61,482 nucleotides of DNA from Chitinophaga pinensis (GTDB lineage: Bacteria > Bacteroidota > Bacteroidia > Flavobacteriales_D > Crocinitomicaceae), in NCBI GenBank assembly GCA_945863605.1, contig CAMAZP010000018.1:1-61482 (forward strand). Reading direction: 5' to 3'. Below the pieces are notes generated by a model, which searched no databases, was not told the DNA's origin, and saw nothing but the letters and a program-made list of their open reading frames with translations. How positions within the stretch are numbered: the first letter of the stretch is position 1; the number at the start of each line of letters is the position of its first letter. Made by a program: the position numbers and the translations under genes. Below, in pieces: positions 53,633-61,347 of this stretch.

Positions 53633-54817
53633 TTATTCAACAACAATCTTCTCAACGGCATTTCCAATTCTCACAAAATAAACTCCTGACAATAAATCAA
53701 CTATATCAATTTCTGTTTTAGTACCAGTAAGACTAAATGTTTTGATTGTTCTTCCACTTGCATCGAGTAGAAAGCCGTTTTCTTGAAAATCACTTTCAGT
53801 TGGAATAGAGATGTTGATTTTTTGAGAGGCTGGATTGGGATAGATACTCCAGTTTATTAATTGTTTATTTTCTGCAATTCCAACAAGTCCACCATTTATT
53901 GTTTTGATGATTGCACCATTTTTACCAACAGCGTAACCAACCGATGTATTTATAAAAAACACGTCAAAAAGAGGCTCTGTTGTACTTGAAATCTGAGGAG
54001 TCCAATTAGTTCCACTATCTGTTGTTTTTAAAATCCTACTGCTATTTGGGAAACCTCCAACAATATAACCTTCTGTTTGTGATGGAAATTTTACTGAGTA
54101 AAGTCGGTCAGAAGCAGCGAGCGTTTGGTTTGTCCAAGTACTTCCTGCGTTTGTAGTTTTAAGAATTTTGCCTGTAACACTACTCACAGCATACCCATCA
54201 TTTAATCCAGTAAAATAAATAGAACTAAATTCTTCTGCTGAATTTGAATATACACTCGACCAATTTGCTCCGCCATCTGTTGTTTTCATAATTGCATCAG
54301 ACATACCTGCACCAGTGACAAAACCAGTATTTATGTTATTGAAAAAAACAGAAACCTTTCCGTCTGCGGTTGAAAGATTCAATGTAGTCCAAGTTGCACC
54401 TCCATTGCTTGTTTTTAAACATGTGCCGTACTCTCCAGCAATATAACCGTTGTTAGCATCGAGAAAGAATGGTTCATGTAAAGTATTAGAAGATGGTGAT
54501 GTTTGCGCAATCCATGTCTGACCTCCATTAGTTGTTTTCAATATTTTTCCACCAGCACCACAAGACCATCCAGTCATTGAATTAATAAAAAAAACGCCAA
54601 ATAAATTATTAGTTGTTGTCGATGATTGAGTAGTCCAATTTATTCCTCCATCTGTTGTTTTCAAAATTGTTCCACTATAACCTACAACATATCCTGTGTC
54701 TATTGATGAAAAACTGACAGCTCTTAACCAATTCGTTGTGCCAGATGATAAATTTGTCCATTGACCAAAGGAAAATTTTGATATCAAAAGAATTAAAATT
54801 AATAGCGTGTTTTTCAT
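53633..54817 (-). CDS. Ycf48/BNR-repeat T9SS cargo protein
   Basis: 394 residues. Signal at about 1-18; about seven repeats of the form ILKTTDGGINW, LKTTNGGQTW, IMKTTDGGANW at 45-residue spacing, making a Ycf48-like beta-propeller; and a T9SS type A tail (INWSIYPNPASQKINISIPT, LLSGVYFVRIGNAVEKIVVE). Exported adhesin or binding protein. Precedes the lipocalin-like lipoprotein by 47 bases. Confidence 0.85.
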   Translation of the reverse strand: MKNTLLILILLISKFSFGQWTNLSSGTTNWLRAVSFSSIDTGYVVGYSGTILKTTDGGINWTTQSSTTTNNLFGVFFINSMTGWSCGAGGKILKTTNGGQTWIAQTSPSSNTLHEPFFLDANNGYIAGEYGTCLKTSNGGATWTTLNLSTADGKVSVFFNNINTGFVTGAGMSDAIMKTTDGGANWSSVYSNSAEEFSSIYFTGLNDGYAVSSVTGKILKTTNAGSTWTNQTLAASDRLYSVKFPSQTEGYIVGGFPNSSRILKTTDSGTNWTPQISSTTEPLFDVFFINTSVGYAVGKNGAIIKTINGGLVGIAENKQLINWSIYPNPASQKINISIPTESDFQENGFLLDASGRTIKTFSLTGTKTEIDIVDLLSGVYFVRIGNAVEKIVVE

Positions 54818-55023
54818 AATTTTCTAATTTTTCGTTCAAATATTTACAATAGAACGAAAAACTTCAAATTCTACGTTTAAGTCATATTTAATTGCAAATT
54901 ACTAAATATTTAAACCGAATCTCGATTGAACTAAAGAAACCGGTCTTCAAAATACATTTGAAGTTGTTCAATCCTTTATCTGGTATTGATTTCAGAGAAT
55001 TTATGATGGTAAGCTTATTGTTG

Positions 55024-55157
55024 AAAAATTAGAACATGTTCTAAAAATGAAACGATTGAAATCGTTTAAAATTTTGGCATTCTACTAGGTGCGGGATTAA
55101 TCCCGCACCTAGTAGAATTTCGTTTATGCTAAAACCATTTTAATGGTTTCAATTCAT
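55024..55157. repeat. 134-bp REP/MITE-like palindromic element, copy 1
   Basis: Holds GAACATGTTC, an AACGATT/AATCGTT inverted pair, a perfect 40-bp palindrome (55079-55118, centre GCGGGATTAATCCCGC) and AAACCATTTTAATGGTTT. Direct copy of 56789-56922 with the same length and only a few differences. It fills a 413-base gap (54818-55230) that has nothing else. Confidence 0.85.
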
Positions 55158-55230
55158 GTTTTTGTTTGGTCTTAGAATCACCTGTAAACTCAAATAACCC
55201 TTAAAATAATCAATAAAAAAACAAGTAAAC

Positions 55231-56706
55231 TTAAAATATCAAACGCCCCTCATCAGATTCAAAAAAGGCATTTGAGTTTTCGAGAAAGAGTTGCATTTCA
55301 TCCATAGTACTACCCACAACTTTTGCGCTAAATTCATGAATTTTCGAAAGCATTCGAATAAACGCTTCAGGCTCCTGTTGACGAGTTAATTTTCTCAAGG
55401 TCAATATATAATCTTCACGATAAACCGTTGGAATTAGAATTTTAGCCTGATTCTGATGTACTAATTCTGCATTCATCATTACGCGAGCAATTCTTCCATT
55501 CCCATCTAAAAATGGATGAACTTCACTAATAACAAACATCATATATGCCGCTCTGGCAAATGGACTTTTGAGTGCATTGTAAAAGTCAAAGGACTTAATG
55601 AGTGTTCCTTGAACCAATTGAAAATCTACAAAAGCTGTTTGTCCAGCAAAGTTATTTTGGTCTTTAAACTGCCCAGGATTTTTGTCCGGCCTTGCTGAAA
55701 GTAAAATTTTGTGTCGATATTTGAGAATTGCGATTAATTCCTCCGAAGTTTTTGGAATGTTTGACATTTCTTGTCTGCTGGAAACAAGTTGGTAGGTACC
55801 CAATACATCGTGTGAATCTTCGTGCCTTTTTGGAAGCGGTTTTTGCGTTTCAATAATTTGTTTTGCTTGATTTACATCGAATTTAGTTCCTTCAATATAA
55901 TTCGAAAAATAGCTTTCAAAAAAAGCAAAATTCTTGAACGCCAGTAGATTATTAGAATTTGGATCAAAATACGACTTAAACTCATATTGATTTAATTCTT
56001 GAAATAACTTCCCAAATAATTCATAGCGAATTGAATCATAAGGAATTCCAAAAGCCCTAGCAGCTGCAATAGGTGAAGTTAATATACTTGCAGGACGAGT
56101 AGATAATAAAGCACTAATAACGGTATTTAAACTTTCAAATTCTTTTTCTAAATCTAGCTTTCGAGCAATTTCTCTTGCTTTATCTCTAATTTTATTTAGT
56201 TCTTCTTCACCGTTTACTCGGACAATTTGTTCCAATCGTTCCTCAATTTCAGGAAAAGTTAATGTTTTGGATTCAGCACCTGGTTTTCGAGACAATTGAA
56301 AATTCTCTAAAAAGGCCCGTTCTTTTTGGGCTGCAAATAATCCGTGTGCAATTTCATTGTCTCCTTCGATGGCTCCTATTCCTTCCATAAACCGAATGGT
56401 AATACCAAGAAGTTTTGACTTTTTTGTGTATTTGTAAGTTAAAAACAAATACCCCGATGATGTTGGTTTAAATTCAATAGCAGAACGATGACTAATTACT
56501 GCACCCGGATAAAGATGTCCTAAAATGGAAAATAAATTTCGACGTACAATTTTTTCTGGTTCATCCTCGAGATTACTAGTGTAAACTTTTGGTGCTAATT
56601 TCCTTATTTTCCCTTCTTTTTCAAGCTGTGAAATACGTTTAGAAATAGTGGATTCAGAAGATCCAAAAATTATTTCTTGCAATTGATTTTGTAAAATTTT
56701 TTCCAT
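55231..56706 (-). CDS. AbiEi-like winged helix fused to a Fic domain
   Basis: 491 residues from the ATG at 56706 (MEKILQNQLQEIIFG); a TTG at 56724 would add six residues. N-terminal winged helix (SESTISKRISQLEKEGKIRK, then AVISHRSAIEF) matches the antitoxin-type AbiEi/transcriptional regulator module at about 1-100. A linker and helical middle follow, then the Fic part: an inhibitory motif FSNYIEGTKF and catalytic HPFLDGNGRIAR at about 397-408. AMPylation enzyme with its own DNA-binding head, likely autoregulated through the tandem operator at 56724-56779. Framed by two REP-like elements. Confidence 0.85.
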   Translation of the reverse strand: MEKILQNQLQEIIFGSSESTISKRISQLEKEGKIRKLAPKVYTSNLEDEPEKIVRRNLFSILGHLYPGAVISHRSAIEFKPTSSGYLFLTYKYTKKSKLLGITIRFMEGIGAIEGDNEIAHGLFAAQKERAFLENFQLSRKPGAESKTLTFPEIEERLEQIVRVNGEEELNKIRDKAREIARKLDLEKEFESLNTVISALLSTRPASILTSPIAAARAFGIPYDSIRYELFGKLFQELNQYEFKSYFDPNSNNLLAFKNFAFFESYFSNYIEGTKFDVNQAKQIIETQKPLPKRHEDSHDVLGTYQLVSSRQEMSNIPKTSEELIAILKYRHKILLSARPDKNPGQFKDQNNFAGQTAFVDFQLVQGTLIKSFDFYNALKSPFARAAYMMFVISEVHPFLDGNGRIARVMMNAELVHQNQAKILIPTVYREDYILTLRKLTRQQEPEAFIRMLSKIHEFSAKVVGSTMDEMQLFLENSNAFFESDEGRLIF

Positions 56707-56723
56707 TAAGAAGTAAAAATACA

Positions 56724-56779
56724 ACTATTTTGGAAAAATTCTTCCATTATAAAGACTATTTTGGAAAAATTCTTCCATT
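56724..56779. promoter_or_regulatory. Tandem operator upstream of the HTH-Fic gene
   Basis: Two exact 25-base copies starting ACTATTTTGGAAAAATTC (56724-56748 and 56755-56779), period 31 bases, each with a near-palindromic TGGAAAAATTCTTCCA core. They lie 18-73 bases before the ATG at 56706. Confidence 0.6.
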
Positions 56780-56788
56780 TTAAAAATA

Positions 56789-56922
56789 AAAAATTAGAAC
56801 ATGTTCTAAAAACGAAACGATTGAAATCGTTAAAAATTTTGGCATTCTACTAGGTGCGGGATTAATCCCGCACCTAGTAGAATTGCGATTGTAACAAAAC
56901 CATTTTAATGGTTTCAATTCAT
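56789..56922. repeat. 134-bp REP/MITE-like palindromic element, copy 2
   Basis: Same layout as copy 1; 40-bp perfect palindrome at 56844-56883. Its left end lies 9 bases from the operator and its right end abuts a truncated gene copy (56914-57009), so a junction is visible on that side. Confidence 0.85.
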
Positions 56923-57009
56923 ATTTTTTAGCCCAGGAACATTAATTTTCAAAAAACTTAATGCTGCCGATCCAGCAAGTTTCGCGGTGTATTGTAGGTT
57001 TTCTTTCAT
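56914..57009 (-). pseudogene. Truncated duplicate of the small membrane protein gene at 58071-58310
   Basis: Minus-strand ATG at 57009 begins MKENLQYTAKLAGSAALSFL and continues KINVPG, the same as residues 4-29 of the 58071-58310 protein, at almost full nucleotide identity (56936-57009). After INVPG the match ends and the frame runs into REP copy 2 and stops at 56914. The upstream start codon of the parent is mutated (AAG). Only the first third of the gene remains. Confidence 0.75.
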
Positions 57010-57148
57010 TGTAGTCTTATTTAACTTAATAATGTATTCAAATTTTCTGTACTTAAAGAAATAAATAATTTTTATATGGCTATTACAGATGTCTGATTTG
57101 CTTATTCAATAGCAGTAAAAGGTAGCTAAAGTGTAGATATTCGTTTAT

Positions 57149-57853
57149 TTAATTCACCACAAACGTAAAACATTCATTCTTAATTCTGTCTAAATCATTT
57201 TCCAAAGCAGGATTCATAAATTGTTCAAACAAATGATAATTAGTTAAGTGAGTTCCGTTTGTTTGCCTGTTTACTGGAAAGCGGATATCTTCTAACTGTT
57301 CAACCTCACATTCTGGTCTAATATCAACAATATTTAATTTTCCTTGTGAAATTGGGTAATTATGAAAAAATATTGGACAGTATAAAAAATTACCTGATTG
57401 TTGTAATATCATCCCATATTTTAAATGGTATGAATTATTTTCATACTTTAATTTGTATTCTGGTCCATCAGGGAGTTCTTGAATCAATTGACCTATAGAG
57501 TAAATTGGCTCAAAAGCATCATTCCATGTTCCAGTTGGTTGGCCATTTATGTTTTGAGTAGTATCAACTAGTTTTAATATCCTTAAAAAGTTTCTATGAA
57601 AATCAAAATTTTTCAATTGAATAGTTTCGTTTCGAATATTGCCATTGTAGTTGTTTCTTACACTAGCATTGAACACGTCTGAAAAATTCAGTTCAAACCA
57701 AATCGTATCACCTACATTGTAACTCTCTTTTATTGGATAAACTGAAACTGGATGTTCAAATGTAAAATGTGACCATTTACATATTTCTTTTGTCTTTTTG
57801 CAACTTGAAGAAATTAAAAATAAACCAAAAAGTGATAATATTAGTGTTTTCAT
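57149..57853 (-). CDS. Lipoprotein of unknown function
   Basis: 234 residues. Signal with lipobox LISSSCKK (Cys18), then a beta-rich domain starting HPVSVYPIKESYNVGDTIWF and ending EQLEDIRFPVN...ECFTFVVN. The N-terminal 50 residues are near-identical to those of the truncated gene 57866-58060. Part of a minus-strand array of exported proteins. No family known to me. Confidence 0.65.
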   Translation of the reverse strand: MKTLILSLFGLFLISSSCKKTKEICKWSHFTFEHPVSVYPIKESYNVGDTIWFELNFSDVFNASVRNNYNGNIRNETIQLKNFDFHRNFLRILKLVDTTQNINGQPTGTWNDAFEPIYSIGQLIQELPDGPEYKLKYENNSYHLKYGMILQQSGNFLYCPIFFHNYPISQGKLNIVDIRPECEVEQLEDIRFPVNRQTNGTHLTNYHLFEQFMNPALENDLDRIKNECFTFVVN

Positions 57854-57865
57854 AGTTTTTCTAAA

Positions 57866-58060
57866 TTACAAAGGCTTTGCATTAAATGTATCCGAGAAGT
57901 TCATTTCGAACCAAATTGTATCTCCAACGTTGTAACTTTCTTTTATGGGATATACCGAAACAGAATGTTCTAAATCATAACCTCTTAAACATTTTTTGTT
58001 TTTATTACAACTTGCTGATAGTAGTAAAAGGCTAAGGATTGCAATTATTACTGTTTTCAT
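57866..58060 (-). pseudogene. Truncated paralogue of the lipoprotein gene at 57149-57853
   Basis: 64 residues: signal/lipobox LLLLSASCNK, then VSVYPIKESYNVGDTIWF and MNFSDTFNA, matching the first quarter of the downstream gene, and an early TAA. The gene is a shortened copy from a tandem duplication; a short lipoprotein could still be made. Confidence 0.65.
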
Positions 58061-58070
58061 GTTTAAAATT

Positions 58071-58310
58071 TTAAAAATCCAGTTGCTCTAAAATACATGC
58101 AAATGGTCTGGCAAGAAAAATTAATACAACACCAGCTTCTACTCCTGCATGTGCTCCACCGTCAACAGATTGAAACAAAAGAGTAACAAGTATTGCAGCA
58201 GAGAATATTCCAACAAGTAGTTGCCCTGGAACATTAATTTTCAAAAAACTTAATGCTGCCGATCCAGCAAGTTTCGCGGTGTATTGTAGGTTTTCTTTCA
58301 TAGTAGTCAT
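58071..58310 (-). CDS. Small membrane protein, parent of the truncated copy at 56914
   Basis: 79 residues with two hydrophobic segments (LLVGIFSAAILVTLLF and HAGVEAGVVLIFLARPF). An unusual feature is the near-complete lack of charged residues after residue 12. Role unknown; it resembles small bacteriocin-immunity or holin-like proteins only in outline. Between two exported protein genes with 8-10 base gaps, so part of a unit. Confidence 0.6.
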   Translation of the reverse strand: MTTMKENLQYTAKLAGSAALSFLKINVPGQLLVGIFSAAILVTLLFQSVDGGAHAGVEAGVVLIFLARPFACILEQLDF

Positions 58311-58318
58311 TTATTTTT

Positions 58319-58693
58319 TTAACGATTCAAATGTATAATTTCTAATCTCTTAGCCATAATAAACTCTGAACATTCTTTAAATATTTGATTGGAATTTGGA
58401 ACCTGTGATGCCGTATGTGTACCCATACCTTTTCCAGAAACTTCAAATGCGTTAATCAAGGTATCTATTGCTTTTGCCGTTTCAGATTTTATGAAATCAT
58501 ATTCTTGAAAATAAACCGCTAAAGAAATGTCATTCAAAACGAGTGTTGAGTCTGCTTGCGTGTATTTTTTGGTAAGGCAATCGCACAAAGCAAAATCAAG
58601 CAGTATATTGTTTTTCTCTTTTCTACTTTGCGCATTGATTTCCATTGCAAAAAAAGAAAAAATGATAACTAATGTGGCAGATAGATTTTTCAT
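58319..58693 (-). CDS. Exported hypothetical protein, Tai4-like by outline
   Basis: 124 residues. Signal peptide about 1-21 (MKNLSATLVIIFSFFAMEIN), helical mature part with FALCDCLTKKYT and a later Cys in FKECSEFIM. The layout (signal, CxC, acidic helices, Tyr-Phe-Gln-Glu) recalls the Tai4-type T6SS amidase immunity proteins, but similarity is weak and unproven. Overlaps the upstream gene by 4 bases (ATGA). Confidence 0.5.
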   Translation of the reverse strand: MKNLSATLVIIFSFFAMEINAQSRKEKNNILLDFALCDCLTKKYTQADSTLVLNDISLAVYFQEYDFIKSETAKAIDTLINAFEVSGKGMGTHTASQVPNSNQIFKECSEFIMAKRLEIIHLNR

Positions 58694-59175
58694 TTTTTTT
58701 CGGGTTCTCCTTGATCCGTTAATGGCAAGATTAAATAGCCATTTAGAAATTTTAAAAAATATTCTTTTCCACCTGGTTGTATTGGATCATTATCATCAGC
58801 GTTATAGTTTGCATAATTGGAAATCAATTGTTGATACGAACGACGAAACTCATTGCTTTTAAGTTGAATAGACTTTTTGCCCATCCGTTTAAACATTTCT
58901 ATAAAAGCATCTTCTTTTATTAGTCGTGTCAAAGGAATTCCTTGGTTATAAAACGATATTAAAAGCGTTAGAAAACAATCTAAGTGGAGGTTTTTCATTT
59001 TATTATCGATTGTATATTCCTTGTACAAAGCTTGAAAAACCTGAAATGATTTTTCATCGTTCTTCAACTTTGAAGTCACCTTAATGAATAATCTATCATT
59101 TGTAGTTTTTGATTGTCCAAAACTGTTTATTGTTACAAACAAAAGTAAAAAGACTGTTAATCCTCCAATTTTCAT
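58690..59175 (-). CDS. Exported hypothetical protein
   Basis: 161 residues with signal peptide (MKIGGLTVFLLLFVTINSFG), helix-rich mature part (KLKNDEKSFQVFQALYKEY, CFLTLLISFYNQ). No family recognised. Its stop overlaps the next gene (ATGA), so the two are translated together. Confidence 0.6.
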   Translation of the reverse strand: MKIGGLTVFLLLFVTINSFGQSKTTNDRLFIKVTSKLKNDEKSFQVFQALYKEYTIDNKMKNLHLDCFLTLLISFYNQGIPLTRLIKEDAFIEMFKRMGKKSIQLKSNEFRRSYQQLISNYANYNADDNDPIQPGGKEYFLKFLNGYLILPLTDQGEPEKK

Positions 59176-59192
59176 GATTTTCTATTTATCAG

Positions 59193-59762
59193 TTAGTTAT
59201 GATTCTTAAACAGTTTTTGTCCTTTCTTCAATTTGTAGTTTATAAAGTTTTCTTTTAAAGAACCATTGTCATCTACCAGTTCAAAAGATAAATAGTTAGG
59301 AAACTCGTCAAAATAAATCGCACTAATACGAGTATTTGGTAAATTAATTATACTATCAATTAGGAGATCTACCTTAGTTATGTCTTCAATATTTTTAATG
59401 TTCAAAATATCAAAACTCAAACGCCCAAATCCTAAATTATAAAGAGAGTCCGTTTTTTTGGAGTAGTGTGCATTGGGGTTTTCAATCTTGTCATAACTAC
59501 AAATAAGTTCTGCATAATCTTTGCGAATTACTGTCCAGCAACTATCGTTTATTTTCCTTGAACAACAATACCTTCCAACACATCTAACCTCAATATCATT
59601 TTCATCCAAACTTTTAACTGAAATTGTTATTTCAGACATATCATATCTATAATCTTCACAATTACAATTATCAAATTCGCAGGAATTGCTCAGAATAACA
59701 ACAAGAATTAACATTGAAATTAAGATATACTTAGTCTCAATAAACTGTAAAACTTTCATCAT
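59193..59762 (-). CDS. Lipoprotein, Cys-rich
   Basis: 189 residues. Hydrophobic leader then LSNSCEFDNCNCED, lipobox with Cys at about 28; more cysteines in RCVGRYCCSRKINDSCW. The rest is strand-like. No family recognised. Same strand and close spacing (17 bases) as the next gene. Confidence 0.6.
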   Translation of the reverse strand: MMKVLQFIETKYILISMLILVVILSNSCEFDNCNCEDYRYDMSEITISVKSLDENDIEVRCVGRYCCSRKINDSCWTVIRKDYAELICSYDKIENPNAHYSKKTDSLYNLGFGRLSFDILNIKNIEDITKVDLLIDSIINLPNTRISAIYFDEFPNYLSFELVDDNGSLKENFINYKLKKGQKLFKNHN

Positions 59763-59818
59763 AGATTATTGTTTTTTATAATAACTTTTAAGGCACTCAA
59801 AAAATATCCTCTCTTGCC

Positions 59819-60466
59819 TCATTCTTTATCTAGTTTTTCTTTTTTCGTTAAATTAATTGTACCGTCATTTTGAATTTTAAAAACATAATTTATATCTAAA
59901 AATCCTTTAGAATAAACCTTGAAAGTATTTACCTGCTGTTTGTAATGAATAAAAGGCAAAAAATACAGTTTATCTGTTGACTGATAAACATCTTCTGGGT
60001 CAATTGTGGAATAAGCAAAGAAACAAATTGAAGCGATTGCATTCTGATTTTTATCAAAATTCATTAAGTAATATCGAACCGAATTAACGTCATAATAGCG
60101 GACAATGAACGATGTGTAGTTTGTCTTAGTTAACTTACCTAAGATTTTTACAGAGGTTTTGTTTTTCTTATATACTTCGCTTGGAAGAACATTGTATTCT
60201 GCCATTCCACTCAAAGAAAAATCTTCGTTTATTTTAACTTTATTTTCATTGTACAAACCTTTATTGGGAAAAAACACCTTTTTGATAAAAACAGAATCGT
60301 TTACGCTTTGGAAATTTTCTTTTAAAAGTAAATAGGAAGAATCAGGAAATTTGGATAGTTCTGGAGCATCATTAATAATTCGTTTTACCGAAACTTTAAG
60401 TTCCTGTGAGAAAACTCTATGGGTGAAAATCAATAGTAAAATAGTTGTTACTCCTACAATTTTCAT
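59819..60466 (-). CDS. Exported hypothetical protein
   Basis: 215 residues. Signal peptide (MKIVGVTTILLLIFTHRVFS), beta-rich mature part (YNVLPSEVYKKNKTSVKIL, TSFIVRYYDVNSVRYYLMNF). No domain recognised. Its ATG overlaps the stop of the upstream gene (ATGA). Confidence 0.6.
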   Translation of the reverse strand: MKIVGVTTILLLIFTHRVFSQELKVSVKRIINDAPELSKFPDSSYLLLKENFQSVNDSVFIKKVFFPNKGLYNENKVKINEDFSLSGMAEYNVLPSEVYKKNKTSVKILGKLTKTNYTSFIVRYYDVNSVRYYLMNFDKNQNAIASICFFAYSTIDPEDVYQSTDKLYFLPFIHYKQQVNTFKVYSKGFLDINYVFKIQNDGTINLTKKEKLDKE

Positions 60467-60771
60467 GATTTTCTATTTTTATTTACAATTATTAATGTAC
60501 TTTTTCTTATCATCCAAATGAAAGTCGTGAGGATAAAATTTGTTGTTAAAAATGAAGCAAATAAAGCAATATAACTGTTTAAAAAACTTTCCCAAAAATT
60601 CATAGAAAAATGTATGATTTCAGCCATTTTGTAACAGGATTTACCGAATAATGAAAAATCTGTACCATCTTCATAACCTATTGAAAGAAAAGAAACAAAT
60701 GACCCTAAACCAAATAGAGCAGCAAAACATGCAAAAAATATTATTTTAAAATCTCTGTGAAACATAAACAT
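60463..60771 (-). CDS. Small membrane protein
   Basis: 102 residues, two hydrophobic segments (KIIFFACFAALFGLGSFVSF and YIALFASFLTTNFILTTFIW), with a polar middle. No family recognised. Preceded directly by a 40-codon ORF and overlapping the next gene by four bases. Confidence 0.55.
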   Translation of the reverse strand: MFMFHRDFKIIFFACFAALFGLGSFVSFLSIGYEDGTDFSLFGKSCYKMAEIIHFSMNFWESFLNSYIALFASFLTTNFILTTFIWMIRKSTLIIVNKNRKS

Positions 60772-60894
60772 TTATATTTTTTTGATTTGAGATTCAGACC
60801 TGTCTTTTTTAAACAAATTCAAAAAGCCATTAAAATCTTTATCCAAAGAATCATCTAACTTTTGATTTTTAAATATTTTTTGTTCATTTTTCAT
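60772..60894 (-). CDS. 40-residue small ORF
   Basis: Starts with ATG at 60894 and ends with TAA at 60772-60774, directly before the ATG at 60771. Reads MKNEQKIFKNQKLDDSLDK then DFNGFLNLFKKDRSES and a Lys-rich end; charged and helical. The tight fit to the next gene suggests real translation; function unknown. Confidence 0.45.
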   Translation of the reverse strand: MKNEQKIFKNQKLDDSLDKDFNGFLNLFKKDRSESQIKKI

Positions 60895-60919
60895 TTTACA
60901 GATTTTTTAAAATTAATAT

Positions 60920-61291
60920 CTAAAAACTGTATCTAATTCCTATCAAAAATAATTTAGTTGTTTTTAACTCATCATGTGTATAATGATTTATTACTAAAGT
61001 TTTATAATTTTTTTGATTTAATAAATTAAATAACCATTTATAGTCTCTTTTGCGTAATTTTTGCTTTTTATTTCCAGCTATTATATCATATTTTTTTAAT
61101 TCACCATTTAAATTTAATTCCATTCTTATGTATCCATTAGGATTATATCTTATTGAATCTTTTTTTAAAAGTGAATCAATACATTGATACACGAAATTTT
61201 TAAATTCAATATCCGTTGATATTGTATCTTTCTGAGAATAAGACCAGGTAGTTACTATTGAAAATAAAATCAAGGAAATAATCTTTTTCAT
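60920..61291 (-). CDS. Exported hypothetical protein
   Basis: 123 residues. Signal peptide (MKKIISLILFSIVTTWSYSQ), then a domain with YIRMELNLNGELKKYDII, similar in outline to TonB C-terminal or energy-transducing protein ends, which carry a G-x-V-x-Y-like strand; not convincing enough to name. Last complete gene on the right. Confidence 0.55.
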   Translation of the reverse strand: MKKIISLILFSIVTTWSYSQKDTISTDIEFKNFVYQCIDSLLKKDSIRYNPNGYIRMELNLNGELKKYDIIAGNKKQKLRKRDYKWLFNLLNQKNYKTLVINHYTHDELKTTKLFLIGIRYSF

Positions 61292-61347
61292 TGAAGGTTT
61301 ATTTTAAGTTTGTCGTGGGAGTAGCAACGAGGTAATAGTTTTGTTTT

